This document shows positions 5,670-7,562 of a stretch of DNA of 7,562 nt, piece by piece (within the stretch, counting starts at the first letter, position 1; the number at the start of each line of letters is the position of its first letter). The notes under the pieces are model-generated. The model ran no database searches, was not told the DNA's origin, and worked only from the letters and a program-made list of their open reading frames with translations. The translations under genes were made by a program, and so were the position numbers. Source of the stretch: Synergistaceae bacterium (lineage in GTDB: Bacteria > Synergistota > Synergistia > Synergistales > Aminobacteriaceae); the NCBI GenBank assembly GCA_031273365.1, contig JAISSA010000142.1, positions 1 through 7,562 on the forward strand, read 5' to 3'.

Positions 5670-6302
5670 TCAGATATGGGGCAACAGACTGGTCAGCTGC
5701 GCCCTTTTTTTGAAACGATAGTGCTGCAGCATATTGGAAACGGCGTTTTTTATCGTACCTGTCGACAGGCCGATCTCCAACGCGATTTCCTCGTTGCTGC
5801 GCCCCTCCGCTATCAACTCGATTATTGCGACTTCGCGCTGGCTGAGTTGCGACATTTGGGCATCGCCGCTGAGGATGTCGATAAATTTGTCGATGATGCG
5901 GCGATCGAAAACGCAGCTGCCGGAATTGAGATTGAGGATCACTCGCCTCAGCACCTCCTCGGAGACGTTCTGCTGCACGTAGCCGTCGCACCCCGACTCC
6001 ATGACCTTCATGAGGTAGTCCGCGTCGGAGTACTCCGAAATGAGGAGAATGCGGACATGCGGGCTGTTCTTTCTGATCTTTTTTATGTGCTGAGTCTGCT
6101 CGTCGATCTTACGCGTGGCGAGATGGATCAGAAAGACGTCGGGCAAACACCTCTCCTCCACGTCGGAAAAGGACTCCAGACAGGCGACGATGTCGAACTC
6201 CACCATCTCCCCGAGAACGCAGAACAGTCCCCTCCTGAAAATGGGGCTGTCGTCGATGATGGACACCTTGATTTTTTCAGAGCTCCCCCTGTTCCTGGAC
6301 AA
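5670..6302 (-). CDS. NarL/LuxR-type response regulator with degenerate receiver
   Basis: 210 residues: a receiver domain (about 11-125) and a LuxR-type helix-turn-helix (about 153-207; LSQREVAIIELIAEGRSNEEIA, LSTGTIKNAV), so it binds DNA. The receiver keeps the acidic pair D17-D18 and Ser89, but the phospho-acceptor position in PDVFLIHLA is His60 instead of Asp, and the conserved Lys position in GYVQQN is Gln111. It should not be activated by ordinary Asp phosphorylation. The start is TTG 6302, supported by GGAGG 7 nt upstream; the reading MSRNRGSSEKIKVSIIDDSP then leads straight into the first strand. No histidine kinase is adjacent. It may control the fab genes, the STAS gene or the peptide genes; the sequence does not say which. 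Confidence 0.95.
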   Translation of the reverse strand: MSRNRGSSEKIKVSIIDDSPIFRRGLFCVLGEMVEFDIVACLESFSDVEERCLPDVFLIHLATRKIDEQTQHIKKIRKNSPHVRILLISEYSDADYLMKVMESGCDGYVQQNVSEEVLRRVILNLNSGSCVFDRRIIDKFIDILSGDAQMSQLSQREVAIIELIAEGRSNEEIALEIGLSTGTIKNAVSNMLQHYRFKKRAQLTSLLPHI

Positions 6303-6309
6303 ATAAAAA

Positions 6310-6314
6310 CCTCC
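6310..6314 (-). promoter_or_regulatory. Ribosome binding site deciding the regulator TTG start
   Basis: Minus-strand GGAGG ends 7 nt before TTG 6302-6300. No ATG or GTG near the start of the domain has comparable spacing. Confidence 0.7.
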
Positions 6315-6332
6315 GAAGTATTGCGCCAGCTT

Positions 6333-6348
6333 TCGCCCGGGTGGGCGA
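6333..6348. repeat. Inverted repeat in the regulator 5' leader
   Basis: TCGCCC (6333-6338) and GGGCGA (6343-6348) flank GGGT, a perfect 6-bp inverted repeat. It lies in the predicted 5' leader of the response-regulator mRNA, 19 bp before its ribosome site. It may be an operator or a leader stem; no T-run follows. Confidence 0.4.
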
Positions 6349-6428
6349 TGTGGAGCCTGAACGCTTACAACTCGTCATCAGCTCCCCTGAAACCGGAGCA
6401 GCGCTTCAAATATCAAATAAAGTACAAC

Positions 6429-6455
6429 CTGATTTTCAGGATACCGGGTTATAAT
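6429..6455 (+). promoter_or_regulatory. Candidate fabZ promoter with perfect -10
   Basis: TATAAT (6450-6455) is a perfect -10 hexamer about 27 bp before ATG 6482. The -35 is poor (best CTGATT at 6429-6434, short 15-nt spacer), so it may need an activator or be weak. It shares five bases with the -10 of the opposing regulator promoter. Confidence 0.45.
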
Positions 6456-6479
6456 AGCTCATCGACAGTGTGGAGTCAA
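6451..6479 (-). promoter_or_regulatory. Strong sigma-70-type promoter of the response regulator
   Basis: Minus strand: TTGACT (6479-6474, 5 of 6 consensus), a 17-nt spacer and TATTAT (6456-6451, 5 of 6). Transcription would start near 6444, leaving a leader of about 140 nt to the TTG at 6302. The -35 lies in the stretch just before the fabZ ATG, so it overlaps the fabZ translation start region. Confidence 0.68.
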
Positions 6480-6481
6480 AT

Positions 6482-7003
6482 ATGTTCAAGATTCGCGGAA
6501 AGGTGCATCCGATCATGATTCTCGACAAAGACGGCGTAATGAAAATGCTTCCGCACCGGGGGGCCATGCTTATGGTCGACGGGATCCTGGAGCTGGAGTA
6601 TGGACGAAGGGCGCTCGGTTACAGGGACGTCGTCGGCGACGAATTCTGGTGCGCCGGACATTTCCCGGGCGTGCCCGTTTTCCCGGGCGTGCTGATTATT
6701 GAAATGATGGCGCAGGTTTGCGCGTTCCTCCTCTGCGGAAAAGAAGCATTGGGAGAAGAACCGGAAGAGGAACCGGCGGAGCCTGAACGGATTCAGCACA
6801 GGGGGTTGCAAAACGTAAAACTTCGGCTGGCCAAAGTCGAGGAGGTCAAATTTCTCTCGGAGGTCTCCGTCGGCGCGCGCCTTCTGGCCGAGGCCCTTGT
6901 CGACGCGGAGGGCGCCGGGTTCGTCCGTGCGCGGTGTAACGCCACCTCCGACGGCAGGATCGTGGCGAAGGGAAAGCTGACCTGCGCCGGCAAAACTGCC
7001 TGA
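6482..7003 (+). CDS. fabZ: 3-hydroxyacyl-ACP dehydratase FabZ-like
   Basis: 173-residue single hot-dog-fold dehydratase. FabZ removes water from 3-hydroxyacyl-ACP to give trans-2-enoyl-ACP in type II fatty acid synthesis. Diagnostic motifs are LPHRGAMLMVDGILE (23-37) and GHFPGVPVFPGVLIIEMMAQ (59-78), with catalytic His60 and Glu74. It is longer than typical FabZ (about 140-150) because of an acidic loop at about 88-108 (GEEPEEEPAEPER) just after the central helix. ATG 6482 is chosen because GGAG lies 6 nt upstream; a GTG at 6470 lacks a ribosome site. fabG follows after 4 nt, an operon arrangement with likely translational coupling. It could serve housekeeping lipid synthesis or a dedicated acyl pathway; the window does not decide. 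Confidence 0.93.
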   Translation: MFKIRGKVHPIMILDKDGVMKMLPHRGAMLMVDGILELEYGRRALGYRDVVGDEFWCAGHFPGVPVFPGVLIIEMMAQVCAFLLCGKEALGEEPEEEPAEPERIQHRGLQNVKLRLAKVEEVKFLSEVSVGARLLAEALVDAEGAGFVRARCNATSDGRIVAKGKLTCAGKTA

Positions 7004-7048
7004 GGAGATGGAAATTAAGGAGATGGAGATTAAAGGAATGGAGATTTT
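7004..7048 (+). repeat. Three 15-nt tandem repeats at the fabZ-fabG junction
   Basis: Units at 7004-7018, 7019-7033 and 7034-7048 (GGAGATGGAAATTAA type; first and second agree at 14 of 15, second and third at 10 of 15). Each holds a GGAG- or AGGA-type ribosome sequence and an ATG (7008, 7023, 7038), all in one frame, coding for the tandem MEIKE-MEIKG-MEILG at the FabG N-terminus. Confidence 0.8.
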
Positions 7049-7469
7049 GGGGCTGCTGAGTAAAAAAAAGGTTCTGGTCACGGGAGGTTCCAGAGGAATA
7101 GGCCTCGCGGTCGTAAAGGCGTGCCTGGCCGGAGGCGCTGAGGTCGCGGCTACCTGGAACACCTCCGAAGACGGCCTGTCGGACCTGAAGGATGGAGAGT
7201 TCGGCGACCGCCTGACGACGTATCGCCTGGACATACGCGACGCGGGGGCGGTCAAAGAGGTGACGGCGGACGTCGTAAAGCGCCTCGACGGCGTGGATGC
7301 TCTCGTCAACAACGCGGGCATAAGCCGGTCGGCGCTGTTCATGATGATGAGCGACGAGCAGTGGAACGAGGTTTTTCAGACGAACCTGGGGGGCGCGCGC
7401 AACGTCACAGGTCAGGTTCTGCTCCCGATGCTCTCGAAGAAAAAGGGTAACAATATAGTCATCGGATAG
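7008..7469 (+). CDS. fabG: FabG-like SDR reductase, truncated by an insertion
   Basis: 153-residue N-terminal part of a short-chain dehydrogenase of the 3-oxoacyl-ACP reductase type (NADPH-dependent reduction of 3-oxoacyl-ACP). Present: the cofactor motif TGGSRGIG (25-32), the acidic LDIRDAG (74-80), the structural NNAG (101-104) and the Asn of FQTNLGGA (126). Missing: the catalytic Ser and Tyr-x-x-x-Lys and the whole C-terminal third (family length about 245). Similarity ends at GNNIVIG, just where the active-site strand should continue to the Ser, and a TAG follows in unrelated AT-richer DNA. The start is ambiguous: in-frame ATGs at 7008, 7023 and 7038 and a TTG at 7047 with AAGGA 9 nt before it. 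As it stands the protein should be inactive unless the insertion is removed by RNA splicing. Confidence 0.88.
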   Translation: MEIKEMEIKGMEILGLLSKKKVLVTGGSRGIGLAVVKACLAGGAEVAATWNTSEDGLSDLKDGEFGDRLTTYRLDIRDAGAVKEVTADVVKRLDGVDALVNNAGISRSALFMMMSDEQWNEVFQTNLGGARNVTGQVLLPMLSKKKGNNIVIG

Positions 7470-7562
7470 CTAAGTTTTCATTGTAATAGCTATCTAAAAC
7501 GTCTATAAAAGCCCTCCATACCGGGTAATCGGTATGCAGCTCAAGGTGAAAGCCCTTGAGAT
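7465..7562 (+). other. Hairpin-rich end of an inserted element within fabG
   Basis: Base composition drops in GC at the end of the FabG homology. Three perfect stems follow in series: GATAGCTA/TAGCTATC (7465-7472, 7487-7494), CATACCG/CGGTATG (7517-7523, 7530-7536) and CTCAAGG/CCTTGAG (7540-7546, 7554-7560). Loops are 14, 6 and 7 nt. No open frame runs through. This fits the structured 5' end of a self-splicing intron, IStron or IS200/IS605-type element with its own RNA. No group II GUGYG start is visible and no group I splice-site U-G pair is obvious, so the class is open. Confidence 0.5.

Noticed and set aside
5628..6518. 296-codon plus-strand frame opposite the response regulator
   Set aside because: Antisense to a well-supported regulator; no ribosome site and no domain pattern.
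6476..7342. 288-codon minus-strand frame opposite fabZ/fabG
   Set aside because: Antisense to clear FabZ and FabG coding sequence; composition is that of a shadow frame.
7465..7494. Inverted repeat as a rho-independent terminator of fabG
   Set aside because: The AT-rich stem is not followed by a T-run, and it lies at a point where FabG is incomplete.

Overview
The window carries a class II lanthipeptide (ribosomally made, thioether-bridged peptide) biosynthesis locus of the prochlorosin type. It is flanked by a small regulatory pair and by the start of a fatty-acid-type operon. The DNA is GC-rich by eye (about 60%), has strong Shine-Dalgarno sites, uses TTG starts several times and has compact spacing. 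It is clearly bacterial. The mix of Nif11-type leaders, LanM, STAS and NarL-type genes does not fix the phylum, and I do not name a species.

Layout. Positions 1-410 (minus) hold the 5' part of a GNAT acetyltransferase that runs off the left edge. Positions 471-3554 (minus) encode a complete 1027-residue LanM with a kinase-like dehydratase half and a LanC-like cyclase half. Its zinc site reads Cys/Cys-Cys rather than Cys/Cys-His, as in the permissive enzyme ProcM. Upstream on the same strand are two precursor genes (3843-4154 and 4252-4542). Their 70-residue Nif11-type leaders are 79% identical and end in Gly-Gly, while their cores are unrelated apart from a Cys at residue 90. A third, more diverged precursor (4817-5116) reads the other way, with its own candidate promoter, four 10-bp tandem repeats in its 5' region and a terminator at 5201-5237.

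Next come two minus-strand regulators. One (5249-5554) is a STAS-domain anti-sigma-factor antagonist. The other (5670-6302) is a NarL/LuxR-type response regulator whose receiver has lost both the phospho-acceptor Asp and the conserved Lys. A strong minus-strand promoter (TTGACT-17-TATTAT) drives the regulator. It overlaps the region where the plus-strand fabZ operon must start, so the two are probably transcribed in competition.

On the plus strand, fabZ (6482-7003) is followed after 4 nt by fabG (from 7008). FabG stops at 7469, before its catalytic Ser-Tyr-Lys. From about 7465 the DNA changes to AT-richer sequence that forms three perfect hairpins in a row. This looks like the left end of an inserted RNA-rich element (self-splicing intron, IStron or ωRNA-bearing transposon) whose body lies outside the window.

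How the genes may work together (inference): the precursors are dehydrated and cyclised by the single LanM, cleaved after Gly-Gly and exported by a C39-peptidase transporter that is not in this window. The STAS protein and the pseudo-receiver may set when the locus is expressed. Any functional link with the fab genes is unproven.
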